Shown: piece by piece, positions 24,981 through 33,919 of the stretch
Layout: each line of letters begins with the position of its first letter
Position numbering within the stretch: the stretch's first letter is position 1
Assembly: GCF_000347635.1 (NCBI RefSeq)
Contig: NC_020514.1
Location: 1,612,001 to 1,676,000, forward strand
Direction of reading: 5' to 3'
Length of the DNA stretch: 64,000 nucleotides
From: Paraglaciecola psychrophila 170
GTDB taxonomy: Bacteria; Pseudomonadota; Gammaproteobacteria; Enterobacterales; Alteromonadaceae
The notes under the pieces: generated by a model
What the model was told of the DNA's origin: nothing
The model's database searches: none
The model's input: only the letters and a program-made list of their open reading frames with translations
Made by a program: the position numbers and the translations under genes

Positions 24981-27401
24981 TTAGAACTTGGCGCGTAACT
25001 GCACACCAAAGTAACGATCAGCATCTCGTGGGATCTGATAGCGGAAGTTGTCGCCACTATAAGTGGTGACATAACTTTCGTCGGTTAGGTTTTTGCCGAT
25101 GATAGAGATACGGTAGTCATCATCATTGAATGAGAAAGCTAAGCTTGCGTTAAGTACTGCGTAATCAGGCAAAAGGTCGACGGGTGGGTTGACTGTATCG
25201 GCTGAGCCGCCAGGGGCTCCTACAAATAGTTCGTCCGTGTATACATATGAGCCATTTAGATAAATTTCCATATCATCTAATTCCCACACATATTCGCCTG
25301 TTACTGAGTATTTTAAGTCAGGGGAATAGGGCAAGTCTGTTCCTGATACAACATCGCAACTGGTTGTTGTACCGTCAGGACATAAAAACTGATCGACTTC
25401 TGCATCTACACTAGACATTCCACCTGTCAGCGTGAGTTGTTCTGTTGCCTGCCACATAAAATCAAATTCAATGCCTTGGGTTATAACAGATCCAGCGTTA
25501 GTTAGGCGGCTAATGGTTACACCGTCCAGCAGTTCGGAGTTGTTGGCTTGGAAGCCATCTATTTCAGTACGGAATATCGCGGCGTTAAAAATTAAGTTAC
25601 GGCTGGCATATTTATAACCGAGTTCATAGGCATCAGATGTTTCTTTCGATATGGGTAAAGTATCGTTAGGAGCCATGTTGTAAAATACATTAAAAGCTGG
25701 GCCTTTATAGCCTTGTGAATATGTGGCGTAAACCATGCTATCGTCGTTGATATCAAACTGAGCGCCAAATTTCCCTGATACATTTGATTCATCAGTTGAG
25801 CCATCGAAATCAGTGTCAGCACTACGCACACCTACACCGGTCCGGCTGTATTGATCGTTGCTTCTGCGATTGTGAGAATAATTGACTTCATCATCGGTGT
25901 AACGTACACCAAACAATAATCTAAAATCATCACTGATATGGTATTTACCATCGGCGAACAGTGCCCAGTTAGCAAATTCAGTTTTCATAAAGGCTGTGGC
26001 GCTGACTATATCATTGGCATTACAACTCAAATTTTCAGAGGCAATGAAGTTGGCTATGTCGGCTGGAGATGGGGCATTATTAATATTATTGTTGTCTAAA
26101 TAACCTGAAATGGCTGAATCAAATTGACCACCGACATTTCTGCCAAGTGCTTCATCAAAAATACCTGCATTATTTTGACAGCTCGCATCTCGAGTAAAAT
26201 TACGTTCAGACTTTTGGTTCCACCAGAAAAATCCTGCTTGGTAATCAAGGGCTCCATCAGTAGGCGAGGCAATGCGCAATTCTTGAGATATTTGGTCCCA
26301 TTCCTGAGCGCCAATATCATGTAATTGAAATGGCACACCAAATACAGGTAAAATGGAATCACCAGCTGTGGATGTAAAATCACCTTCACGGAATTCAGTA
26401 TTGTTCCAACCGCGCCATGCGGTAATTGATGTTAATTGATGGTCGCCCAGCTCTTTGTCTACTTGAATAGAAAATGCTGTGGTTTCATCTAGAGTACGCG
26501 TTTCAAAGTCATGGTCTATTTGTCTCTGTTCTAAGTCTAAATCGCCATTGCCTGAGCTATTTGGGGAGGCTTCAGAAACATGACGGTTACTTGGCGCGAG
26601 CTCTAAATCTGCGCAACAGCTGTCATTTGAATTCATATTTTCAAAGATAAACAAGACATCGGTTTCACCAGCCGCCTCGATATCAAGCATGGCGCGGACA
26701 CCTTCTTTATCGTATCCATTAACCGTTTCGTTGTTGTATACATTATTAATGTAACCATCAAATTGCGATTTTAGCACCGTTAAACTACCACTAACATTAT
26801 CGTTGAGTGGGCCTGTTACACTAGTTTTTAAACGGTATTCGTTATCTTGAAATAGAGTCGCTTCAAAGCTGCCTCCAAACTCATCTGATGGGCGTTTAGT
26901 GGTGATGTTAACCACACCTGCGGATGCGTTTTTACCAAAAAGTGTACCTTGTGGTCCACGTAATACTTCAATACGCTCAAGGTCATATAAATCTACGAAT
27001 GCTTGTCCAGAACGCCCTAGCACCACACCATCAACTACGGTCGATACGCTGGGTTCAGCAGCCACACTAAATGAAATTGTGCCTACACCTCGAATCGTAA
27101 TAGCTGAGTTACGGGTAGTGTTACCTTTCCTAAAACTAACTGAAGGTACTAACGCCTGAAGGCCTTCAATATTTGCGGAAAACGCAGAGTTGATTTGATC
27201 TTCTCTGAGAACAGATACTGCAATGGGCACTTCATTTAAGTTTTCAACACGCTTTTGCGCGGTAACCGTGATTGTTTCAAAACCTTGCTTTTCTTTCTTC
27301 TGCACGTCTTGTGCATTGGCGCTTAGGCCAATAGTCATACAAGCAGACAGTGCAAGCGCTTTGGTAATACTGGTGTGTAAGTTACTGGGTTTAAGTTGCA
27401 T
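24981..27401 (-). CDS. TonB-dependent outer membrane receptor
   Basis: An 806-residue receptor with a signal peptide ending near SANA (about residue 30), then a TonB-box-like FETITVTAQKR. The plug domain has VPSVSFRKGNTTRNSAITIRGVG and VDGVVLGRSG, followed by a beta barrel ending in Phe (YFGVQLRAKF). The plug segment LERIEVLRGPQGTLFGKNASAGVVNI is of the FecA/FyuA-like type used by many marine glycan and metabolite receptors. No SusD-like partner is present. The operator palindrome at 27536-27557 lies ahead of it, tying it to the GH31/TRAP and dioxygenase operons. It should take the pathway substrate through the outer membrane. Ribosome site GGGAG lies before the ATG. Confidence 0.92.
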   Translation of the reverse strand: MQLKPSNLHTSITKALALSACMTIGLSANAQDVQKKEKQGFETITVTAQKRVENLNEVPIAVSVLREDQINSAFSANIEGLQALVPSVSFRKGNTTRNSAITIRGVGTISFSVAAEPSVSTVVDGVVLGRSGQAFVDLYDLERIEVLRGPQGTLFGKNASAGVVNITTKRPSDEFGGSFEATLFQDNEYRLKTSVTGPLNDNVSGSLTVLKSQFDGYINNVYNNETVNGYDKEGVRAMLDIEAAGETDVLFIFENMNSNDSCCADLELAPSNRHVSEASPNSSGNGDLDLEQRQIDHDFETRTLDETTAFSIQVDKELGDHQLTSITAWRGWNNTEFREGDFTSTAGDSILPVFGVPFQLHDIGAQEWDQISQELRIASPTDGALDYQAGFFWWNQKSERNFTRDASCQNNAGIFDEALGRNVGGQFDSAISGYLDNNNINNAPSPADIANFIASENLSCNANDIVSATAFMKTEFANWALFADGKYHISDDFRLLFGVRYTDDEVNYSHNRRSNDQYSRTGVGVRSADTDFDGSTDESNVSGKFGAQFDINDDSMVYATYSQGYKGPAFNVFYNMAPNDTLPISKETSDAYELGYKYASRNLIFNAAIFRTEIDGFQANNSELLDGVTISRLTNAGSVITQGIEFDFMWQATEQLTLTGGMSSVDAEVDQFLCPDGTTTSCDVVSGTDLPYSPDLKYSVTGEYVWELDDMEIYLNGSYVYTDELFVGAPGGSADTVNPPVDLLPDYAVLNASLAFSFNDDDYRISIIGKNLTDESYVTTYSGDNFRYQIPRDADRYFGVQLRAKF

Positions 27402-27535
27402 CGTGTTCTCCCAAGATTTTTTCTTGATCTAGTTATGTAACCGCGCCAGTGAAATAGTGTTTCAACTGCTTGAAGTGACGGTTTATGTATTATTAGATGA
27501 TTACATCCATTATTGTATAAAGTGTGGATTTACTC

Positions 27536-27595
27536 TTCTGTCTTATATAAGACAGAAGGAATAGAAAATTTAACCTCTAAGTAAAAAATATGCAA
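27536..27595 (-). promoter_or_regulatory. Promoter and palindromic operator of the TonB-dependent receptor
   Basis: On the minus strand a TTGCAT (27590-27595) and TTAAAT (27568-27573), 16 bases apart, are followed after ten bases by a perfect 22-bp palindrome (27536-27557) with centre CTGTCTTATATAAGACAG. The 12-base core TCTTATATAAGA is the same as at 18695-18706 and 32767-32778. The site is about 135 bases before the receptor start. Confidence 0.75.
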
Positions 27596-27614
27596 TCATT
27601 TTGTTGCTAAGAGG

Positions 27615-28682
27615 TTAATTATATCCGTTTGTATACATGTCTTCATTGAGAATAGCGTCACATTCTTTAACCGATGTTTCCAACAAATCCAACCATTCTT
27701 GTCCAAAATTAGTGATAAACCACTGGCGCATGTTGACCGAGGCGTCTTTAAAAGCTTGTTTCTCTGTGATAGAAGGGCGGTAAATAGTGCCGCCTGCTTG
27801 CTCAAAGATTTTATAAGAATTGCTTTCCTGAGTAGCGACTAATTCACTGGCTGCTGCTTTTTGTTTCGCGAATCCCTCTAGTATAATTTGCTGGATATCT
27901 GCTGGTAAGGTTTTCCATACGGGCTCAGAAAACCACCAAAGTGTGGCCATGTATGAGTGCCCATCAAGAATGATGTATTTAAGGTGCTCTTCTAATTTAG
28001 CGCCAATAATATCTTGGATCCCATTTTTACTACCTTCGACTACACCCGTAGCTAAAGCCGTGTAGAGTTCAGCCCAAGAAATAGGAGTAGGATTAGCCCC
28101 TAACTGACGGACTAATTCTTGCTGAATATCGGCAGGGGTAGTACGAATTTTTTGGCCTTTTAAATCTGCTGGACTGCGGATCGGTTTATTGGTGGTGGCA
28201 AAGTTACGCCAACCTCCGGTATTAGATACTCCAATTAAACGAATATTTAATCCTTGGCTAAGAACAGTCTCTCGCATTTTATCTAAGATGGGCCCATCTA
28301 AAACACATTCAGCCTGTGCGTCACTAGTAAACACATAAGGTAAATCCAATACTTGTGCGGGTGCAAAAAAATTACCTGTGCCGCCAGCTGTACTGGGGAA
28401 CATTTCTAGAACGCCTGACTGTAAACTGCCAATACATTCGGGTACGCTGCCGCAAAATTGCCCTGAGGCATATAGCTGTACTTGTACACGTCCGCTACTG
28501 CTTTTTTCAACGTACTTTTTGAATGCTAATAAGCCCACATAGTCTTCATCCTGAGTGGAGGCTTGAATCGACGCTTTAATGGTAAATTCTGCTTGAGTGA
28601 CGTTAGCTCGAAAGATCCCAACTAAGCAGCCAATGGTAATCAGGCCATAAATAACCAGTAAAACGATGCGTTTTGATGTCAT
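27615..28682 (-). CDS. dctP: TRAP transporter solute-binding protein (DctP family)
   Basis: A 355-residue periplasmic protein with an N-terminal hydrophobic signal (RIVLLVIYGLITIGCLVGIF). The DctP fold shows in AFKKYVEKSSSGRVQVQLYASGQ, the DLKGQKIRTTPADIQQELVRQLGANPTPISWAELYTALATGVVEG block (Arg of KIRTT usually binds a carboxylate or sulfonate) and GHSYMATLWWFSEPVW. ATG 28682 follows the DctM stop by one base and is preferred to an upstream TTG at 28697. It is the last gene of the GH31-DctQ-DctM-DctP operon. TRAP systems import organic acids, sulfonates and sugar acids using ion gradients. Confidence 0.93.
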   Translation of the reverse strand: MTSKRIVLLVIYGLITIGCLVGIFRANVTQAEFTIKASIQASTQDEDYVGLLAFKKYVEKSSSGRVQVQLYASGQFCGSVPECIGSLQSGVLEMFPSTAGGTGNFFAPAQVLDLPYVFTSDAQAECVLDGPILDKMRETVLSQGLNIRLIGVSNTGGWRNFATTNKPIRSPADLKGQKIRTTPADIQQELVRQLGANPTPISWAELYTALATGVVEGSKNGIQDIIGAKLEEHLKYIILDGHSYMATLWWFSEPVWKTLPADIQQIILEGFAKQKAAASELVATQESNSYKIFEQAGGTIYRPSITEKQAFKDASVNMRQWFITNFGQEWLDLLETSVKECDAILNEDMYTNGYN

Positions 28683-28683
28683 G

Positions 28684-29982
28684 TTAAGCGAATCCAAAAA
28701 ACGTAGGTAAGGTCATAGTGAGAGCAGGGAAGTAAGTAATCAAAAAAATGACTGCTGCCTCTACTGCTAAAAATGGCAGCATTTCTAAGGCTATATTTTC
28801 AGTTTTTTCACCTGACACCGCAGCAGCAACAAACAACACTAAACCCATAGGTGGTGTGGCCAGCCCCACCGTTAAATTCACGCACATGATCACTGCAAAA
28901 TGCAACGGGTCTATGCCCAGAGTGATAAATATAGGAGCGAGTACAGGGCCTAAAATTAAGATGGCGGGTCCTGCATCTAAGAACATGCCTATGGCAAATA
29001 AAAATAAGTTGATGATTAGCAGTAGTAACAACACATTGTCGGTGATCCCCATTATTTCTGAGGCGAGTGTATCGGCCATGCCAGATACCGTAATGATCCA
29101 AGCAAAAGTAACCGCTGAGCCGACCAATAATAAAATGGTACCAGACTGCACCGCGGCATTGACTAATATAGAAGGCAACTTATTAAATTTGAGAGTGTGT
29201 GTCACAAACAAGGTGATAATCAGTGCGTAACCTGCTGCTACTGCGGCGGCTTCGGTGGGGGTAAATACGCCTAGCACTATGCCGCCCAACAAAATAACGG
29301 GTGTTAACAGTGGTAAAAAAGAGCTTTTAAGTGCACTGCCACGCTCATGCCACGTGGCTTTTGCATTAGCAATGGGGTAATTACGTTTTTTGGCAATATG
29401 GCTGGTCATTAACATCAAACCCGCGCAAATCAAAATGCCTGGCACTATACCGGCCAAAAACATGCCAGCGACAGATACGTTCATAATAAACGCATACAAA
29501 ATCATAATGCCAGAGGGGGGGATAATAGGGCCAATGACTGATGACGCGGCAGTCACCGCTGCAGCAAAACGTCTGCTATAACCATTTTGCTCCATGGCGG
29601 GAATAAGCATTTTACCAAGGGCTGAAGTGTCTGCTACTGCTGAACCAGATAAACCAGCAAATAATACGGAAGATAAAATATTCACCTGCGCTAACCCACC
29701 TCGATAGTGGCCTATCAACGTTTGACTAAAGCGGACAATAGATTGAGTGATACCACCCTGATTCATCAGTTCGCCAGCAAGTATAAAAAACGGTACCGCC
29801 ATCAAAGGAAAAGAATTCATGCCCGAATAAAGCCTATTTAACAGGGCAGAGAAGAACACTTCCTTACCGTCTAAAATTAAGCTGACACCGGGGCCAATTA
29901 ACAGTGCAAAAATGACCGGTGCACCGGCGGTTAACAATAAAATAAATACCCAAAAATAACTTAACGACATATTAGGTGGCAT
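28684..29982 (-). CDS. dctM: TRAP transporter large permease (DctM)
   Basis: A 432-residue membrane protein with about twelve helices and DctM signatures: LLIGPGVSLILDG, NSFPLMAVPFFILAGELMNQGGITQ, AVTAASSVIGPIIPPSGIMILYAF and VNLTVGLATPPMGLVLFVAAAVSG. It forms the ion-coupled translocation channel and works with the small subunit encoded just upstream, which it overlaps by 11 bases, and with the binding protein downstream. The complete set DctQ-DctM-DctP is present in order. Coupling ion is usually sodium in marine bacteria (family knowledge). Confidence 0.94.
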   Translation of the reverse strand: MPPNMSLSYFWVFILLLTAGAPVIFALLIGPGVSLILDGKEVFFSALLNRLYSGMNSFPLMAVPFFILAGELMNQGGITQSIVRFSQTLIGHYRGGLAQVNILSSVLFAGLSGSAVADTSALGKMLIPAMEQNGYSRRFAAAVTAASSVIGPIIPPSGIMILYAFIMNVSVAGMFLAGIVPGILICAGLMLMTSHIAKKRNYPIANAKATWHERGSALKSSFLPLLTPVILLGGIVLGVFTPTEAAAVAAGYALIITLFVTHTLKFNKLPSILVNAAVQSGTILLLVGSAVTFAWIITVSGMADTLASEIMGITDNVLLLLLIINLFLFAIGMFLDAGPAILILGPVLAPIFITLGIDPLHFAVIMCVNLTVGLATPPMGLVLFVAAAVSGEKTENIALEMLPFLAVEAAVIFLITYFPALTMTLPTFFGFA

Positions 29983-30514
29983 CCTGCTGTGGTGCGAAGC
30001 AATGATCTAAGGGCAAGCATAATTGCTCAATAAGTTTTTCTAAGCCAACTAAACAAATTGAGCCAAATGCAAAAGGCGCGCAGCTATAAAAATAAGCCAA
30101 TTTAACGGGCACAGACGACGCATTAATACTTAGCCCTGTTTGCCAAAATTCTAGACTCTGCATAAAAAATATGCCGCAAATAACCATCACTAATAAGGTG
30201 ATCAGAAGTTCAGTTATTCTGCGTAGCAGTGCAGGCAATGCATCAGCAAACATTTGAATTGACACATTTAAGTGTTCACGATACGCCCAAGGTGCGACTA
30301 AACACGCAACCCAAACCATAGCAAATTTAGCCAGTTCTTCAGTCCACGCTAACGAATCGTTGAGTACATAGCGAAAAAACACCTGCGCCAGTATCATGCC
30401 CAACATAAGTGCAAGTAATCCTCCGGCTACGTTTTTGGCTATATTTGCAATGCCGAAGTTCAACTTGCCCAAGGGAGTGTTGATTGCAAACAATGTTTGT
30501 TGCAGCTTAATCAT
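29972..30514 (-). CDS. dctQ: TRAP transporter small permease (DctQ)
   Basis: A 180-residue protein with four membrane helices and the DctQ motif FFRYVLNDSLAWTEELAKFAMVWVACLVAPWAYREHLNV. It stabilises the large permease. It overlaps the upstream GH31 gene by 8 bases and the downstream DctM gene by 11, so all four genes are surely one transcript. The first 30 residues before helix one are cytoplasmic. Confidence 0.92.
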   Translation of the reverse strand: MIKLQQTLFAINTPLGKLNFGIANIAKNVAGGLLALMLGMILAQVFFRYVLNDSLAWTEELAKFAMVWVACLVAPWAYREHLNVSIQMFADALPALLRRITELLITLLVMVICGIFFMQSLEFWQTGLSINASSVPVKLAYFYSCAPFAFGSICLVGLEKLIEQLCLPLDHCFAPQQDAT

Positions 30515-32720
30515 TGCGAGATTGCATTTTAGTTGGCCAGTAATGACTGATTTGCTGGCCGATGGTAGGCTGCTCTAATTGTTCTGTATGCAACACATCA
30601 GGGCCAATAGGCACTGAATGCCCGGCAGGAACAAATACGGCGATTTCATCTAGCGTTAAAGTTAGTTTATGAACCCTGCCCCCAGAAAAAACTTGTTGTT
30701 CAGGGAATCTCAACCATTGGCCTTGAGGTAAATAAAACTCCACCTCGCCACCGACTTGAGTACAAGGTACCACCAACATATTATCACCAAACATAAACTG
30801 TATTTCAAAACCTCTGGCTAATCTATCGTCGGGAAAGGCTAAGGCCATAGCGCGCATTACAGGCAAACCAGTTTCGCTGGCTTGTTGCATCGTAGTTTGA
30901 ATATAAGGAATAAGTTGATAACGCAATTTTAAAGCTTGGTTAACGGCATTTTCTGCTTCTGGACTATAACTCCAAGGCTCTCTTTGCCCTATACCATGCA
31001 AGCGTATGTGGGCAGAAAATATTGCAGTTTGAGACCAACGTACAAATAACTCTGAATCGCGGGTGTCTTTGTAAAAGCCGCCCACGTCAGTGGCAAAATA
31101 TGGTGCGCCAGACATTCCCCAAGACAATGCACCTCGAATGCTACCAATTAAACCACCCCAATCTGCCTGAGGGTCGCCGCCCCACTGACTGGGATAACGT
31201 TGCGAGCCTATCCAAGCGCTGCGGCTAAATAAGAAGGCACCAGTTTGACAATATTTATCAGCTGCTTGATACACACAGCGGTTATACAACAGGCTATACA
31301 CATTGTGTAATCGATGCCCAGAGTCACCATTGTGGGCTAGCATGTTGTCGTCTTCTACTTGCTCGCCAAAGTCGGCTTTGATCATGTCTATGCCTAGGTC
31401 GAATAACGGTTTGTGTGATTCAAGCCAAAAGGCAAAAGCGTCGGGGTGGGTGAAATCGACTATGCCTGACTCAGGCAATGGCGTAAGCACTTCTGCAAAG
31501 GCACTCATATCCCATTGATAACGGTAGGCTTCGCCGCTGCGTTTATCTTTAAGTAACCAGCCTTTATTAGCCATTTTTTCAAACAAGGGATTTTGTACCG
31601 ATACTAAAGGGTATTCCCAAATACACACTTTAAAGTCCATGGCTTTTAACTCAGCGATGACTTTACTGGGCGGGTGGTTGGCAAATCTCTTTGGATCCCA
31701 TTCGAAGGCGAAGCGCGTATCGGTATCTTGCCATGCGCGTCCATCTAAAGTGATCACATCGCAGGGCATATTGTGTTCACGCACCGCTTTTGCGGTAGCC
31801 ATTAGTTCGGGTACATCTTTGTAATAGGCTTTAGACAAAATAACCCCCAAACTCCACACTGGCGGTACCGGAGCTTTACCCGTTAGCTCGGTATATTGAT
31901 GGATCATCTCAGCCCCATTTTTACCTTTGAATATAAAGATATCTAATGCGTCATCTTCTATCAATAAGCCATAAGCTCTTTGCGACCAAGGTGCATATCC
32001 AACAGCGTGAGTCACGGGGGCAGGTGTATGTACAAATACGCCCCAGCCAGATGGGCTCCAAGCAAAAGGTGTGTTTTTATAAGAGACTTCGGCATTAACC
32101 CCAAGAGCGTCATGATTATAGGAGCGAATAAATTGACCTCGTTTATTCAAGCTCGACCATTTTTCACCTAACCCATACACCGCTTCTTCTGCGCCTAAAT
32201 CTAGACTAAACAGCCAACCTTGCGACGTTTTTGCTAGAGGTGGCATACGGTATTGACGCACAAAATGCCCATCATTTGGGGTTTTTTGAACACTTTTCCC
32301 ATTACAATTGAGCGCAAATGAAAAAGGAGTGTGTTGAACGCTTAGTTCATAATTATCTGAGATAATAGTCGTGCTGTGTTCCGAGTGAATTAGACTACAA
32401 GGCAGTTTTTCAGGCTCTTGCAGTAGCATTTCATAATCGGCATTAGACCTACCTGCTATTCTAAGGCGTAACCCACATGAATGAAAACTTACCTGAAGCA
32501 AGCCAACCGAAGTGGGCAGCATCATCGAAGCATCATCGGCAAGATAAGCCGCACCTGTCACGTTCACTTGGGACACAGTGTTCCAATCGGGAGCTGATAG
32601 GTTAAGTTCTGGAACAACTGGTAGCACGGGTGAAAGTAAGGGTGAAAGAACGGGCAAAGGTAACCTCTGATAGTTTTCTAAACGCACCACTTTATTCTTC
32701 AGGTACTGATTTCGGTGCAT
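30507..32720 (-). CDS. Glycoside hydrolase family 31 enzyme
   Basis: A 737-residue retaining alpha-glycosidase. The TIM barrel holds the nucleophile Asp450 (IDMIKADFGEQ) and acid/base Asp516 (SQWGGDPQAD), plus FSRSAW (499-503) and VGGFY. The N-terminal beta domain (60-270) has EEAVYGLGEKW and YKNTPFAWSPSGWGVFVH. No signal peptide is seen, so it acts in the cytoplasm on imported glycosides. Overall layout resembles YicI-type alpha-xylosidases; GH31 also holds sulfoquinovosidases. I could not identify the sulfonate-binding residue set of the latter by eye. It is the first gene of the TRAP operon and sits behind the shared palindrome. Substrate: sulfoquinovosyl or xylosyl glycoside, open. Confidence 0.92.
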   Translation of the reverse strand: MHRNQYLKNKVVRLENYQRLPLPVLSPLLSPVLPVVPELNLSAPDWNTVSQVNVTGAAYLADDASMMLPTSVGLLQVSFHSCGLRLRIAGRSNADYEMLLQEPEKLPCSLIHSEHSTTIISDNYELSVQHTPFSFALNCNGKSVQKTPNDGHFVRQYRMPPLAKTSQGWLFSLDLGAEEAVYGLGEKWSSLNKRGQFIRSYNHDALGVNAEVSYKNTPFAWSPSGWGVFVHTPAPVTHAVGYAPWSQRAYGLLIEDDALDIFIFKGKNGAEMIHQYTELTGKAPVPPVWSLGVILSKAYYKDVPELMATAKAVREHNMPCDVITLDGRAWQDTDTRFAFEWDPKRFANHPPSKVIAELKAMDFKVCIWEYPLVSVQNPLFEKMANKGWLLKDKRSGEAYRYQWDMSAFAEVLTPLPESGIVDFTHPDAFAFWLESHKPLFDLGIDMIKADFGEQVEDDNMLAHNGDSGHRLHNVYSLLYNRCVYQAADKYCQTGAFLFSRSAWIGSQRYPSQWGGDPQADWGGLIGSIRGALSWGMSGAPYFATDVGGFYKDTRDSELFVRWSQTAIFSAHIRLHGIGQREPWSYSPEAENAVNQALKLRYQLIPYIQTTMQQASETGLPVMRAMALAFPDDRLARGFEIQFMFGDNMLVVPCTQVGGEVEFYLPQGQWLRFPEQQVFSGGRVHKLTLTLDEIAVFVPAGHSVPIGPDVLHTEQLEQPTIGQQISHYWPTKMQSRND

Positions 32721-32761
32721 TTCTGCTAGCGAATGAGTAAAGTATGAATAAAAAGCACATA

Positions 32762-32810
32762 ATTAATCTTATATAAGACATAAGTTATAGTAGTGTTAAA
32801 TTTTTGTCAA
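32762..32810 (-). promoter_or_regulatory. Promoter and operator of the GH31-TRAP operon
   Basis: On the minus strand TTGACA (32805-32810) and TATAAC (32784-32789), 15 bases apart, are followed directly by the operator at 32762-32783. The upstream half of the operator is perfect and the downstream half is altered outside the core TCTTATATAAGA (32767-32778). Twenty bases of it match the reductase-operon promoter exactly. It lies about 45 bases before the GH31 start. Confidence 0.8.
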
Positions 32811-32920
32811 TCGATGAGAATAATCAATGGGTATCAATGTTACACGCATTGTTTCTGAGTATTTCCGCTTTGTGTAAACTACTTAGGTCTATATTTTTTT
32901 GGGATAATATTTATTTAATA

Positions 32921-32932
32921 TCTTGTATAAGA
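32921..32932 (+). promoter_or_regulatory. Degenerate operator before the GntR gene
   Basis: TCTTGTATAAGA differs by one base from the 12-base core of the three other sites. It lies 50 bases before the regulator start and just after an AT-rich GGATAATAT -10-like sequence, so autoregulation is likely. Confidence 0.6.
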
Positions 32933-32981
32933 GCGATAGTTAATAATACCCTAAGCAAATGTTAACTTACTGTTCACATTA

Positions 32982-33731
32982 ATGAATAAAAATCGTTTTG
33001 ATAATAAACTTAGCCGCCCAGGGCTTGCTTTCCAGCCCTTATACAAACAAGTTGAAGAGCATGTGACCCAACTCATTGTCGAGCAACGTTGGAAGCCCGG
33101 TGATATGTTACCTAATGAGTTTCAATTAGCGAGTGAGCTGAATGTGAGCCAAGGTACGGTTCGTAAAGCCTTAAACAGCCTAACCGTTGCAAAAATTCTG
33201 AACCGTAAGCAAGGTATTGGGACCTTTGTATCTGAACATACTGGGCATCATAGTTTGTATCGATTTTTTCCTTTAATCGCAGACGGGAAAACCCCTGAAT
33301 TACCCAAAGCTGAATTATTATCAGTGGAAACACAAGTGGCAACAAAACAGGTTGCTGAGGCCTTAGAATTAGACTCTACTGCGAAAGTGATAGTGCTGAG
33401 TCGGAGGCGAATTTTAAATGACCAGTTTTGCATGGCTGAAACCATCTTTTTGCCACACAAGTATTTTGCTATATTAGAAAAAAAGCCAGACGTTCCTCAT
33501 ACCCTTTACCACTTTTATCAAACTCAATTTAACCTTACAGTTCGTGACACCAGAGACATTATTAAAGCCGTGCTTGCCACAAAAAAAGATGCCCAGATGT
33601 TAGGCATACAGGAAGGGGATCCTTTGCTCGAAGTTACTAGAATTACCCACTCTTTAGACAATAAAGCCATTGAATTTAGATTAAGTCGCTGTCGTAGTGA
33701 TCATTATCATTATTTGGTGGAACTGGGATGA
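32982..33731 (+). CDS. GntR-family (HutC-type) transcriptional regulator
   Basis: A 249-residue regulator. The winged helix (about 16-85) reads PLYKQVEEHVTQLIVEQRWKPGDMLPNEFQLASELNVSQGTVRKALNSLTVAKILNRKQGIGTFV, a textbook GntR domain. The UTRA effector domain (about 95-245) has VLSRRRILNDQFCMAETIFLP and IEFRLSRCRSDHYHYLVEL, which marks the HutC subfamily; this subfamily often senses sugars or sugar phosphates. It is divergent from the GH31-TRAP operon. Four near-identical palindromes before the reductase, receptor, GH31 and its own gene are its presumed sites, with repression relieved by a pathway intermediate. Confidence 0.93.
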   Translation: MNKNRFDNKLSRPGLAFQPLYKQVEEHVTQLIVEQRWKPGDMLPNEFQLASELNVSQGTVRKALNSLTVAKILNRKQGIGTFVSEHTGHHSLYRFFPLIADGKTPELPKAELLSVETQVATKQVAEALELDSTAKVIVLSRRRILNDQFCMAETIFLPHKYFAILEKKPDVPHTLYHFYQTQFNLTVRDTRDIIKAVLATKKDAQMLGIQEGDPLLEVTRITHSLDNKAIEFRLSRCRSDHYHYLVELG

Positions 33732-33919
33732 TTTTCAGTTGTTGCAAAGTCATTATTAAGCTAGATATTCAATAATATCTAGATTGTTCAACCGCTTATG
33801 TTCGTAAGCGAGTTTATTGCGCATAAATCTTTAAATTAACATATATATAACATTCTTAAGAATAATTTAAGTTTGGTGTGACATACTGCTACCACTTCAG
33901 CAATATTAAGGCAGTTATT

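Noticed and set aside
30507..32720. Firm assignment of GH31 as sulfoquinovosidase
   Set aside because: The catalytic residues are standard for GH31, but I could not identify the sulfonate-binding set by eye; only context supports the idea.
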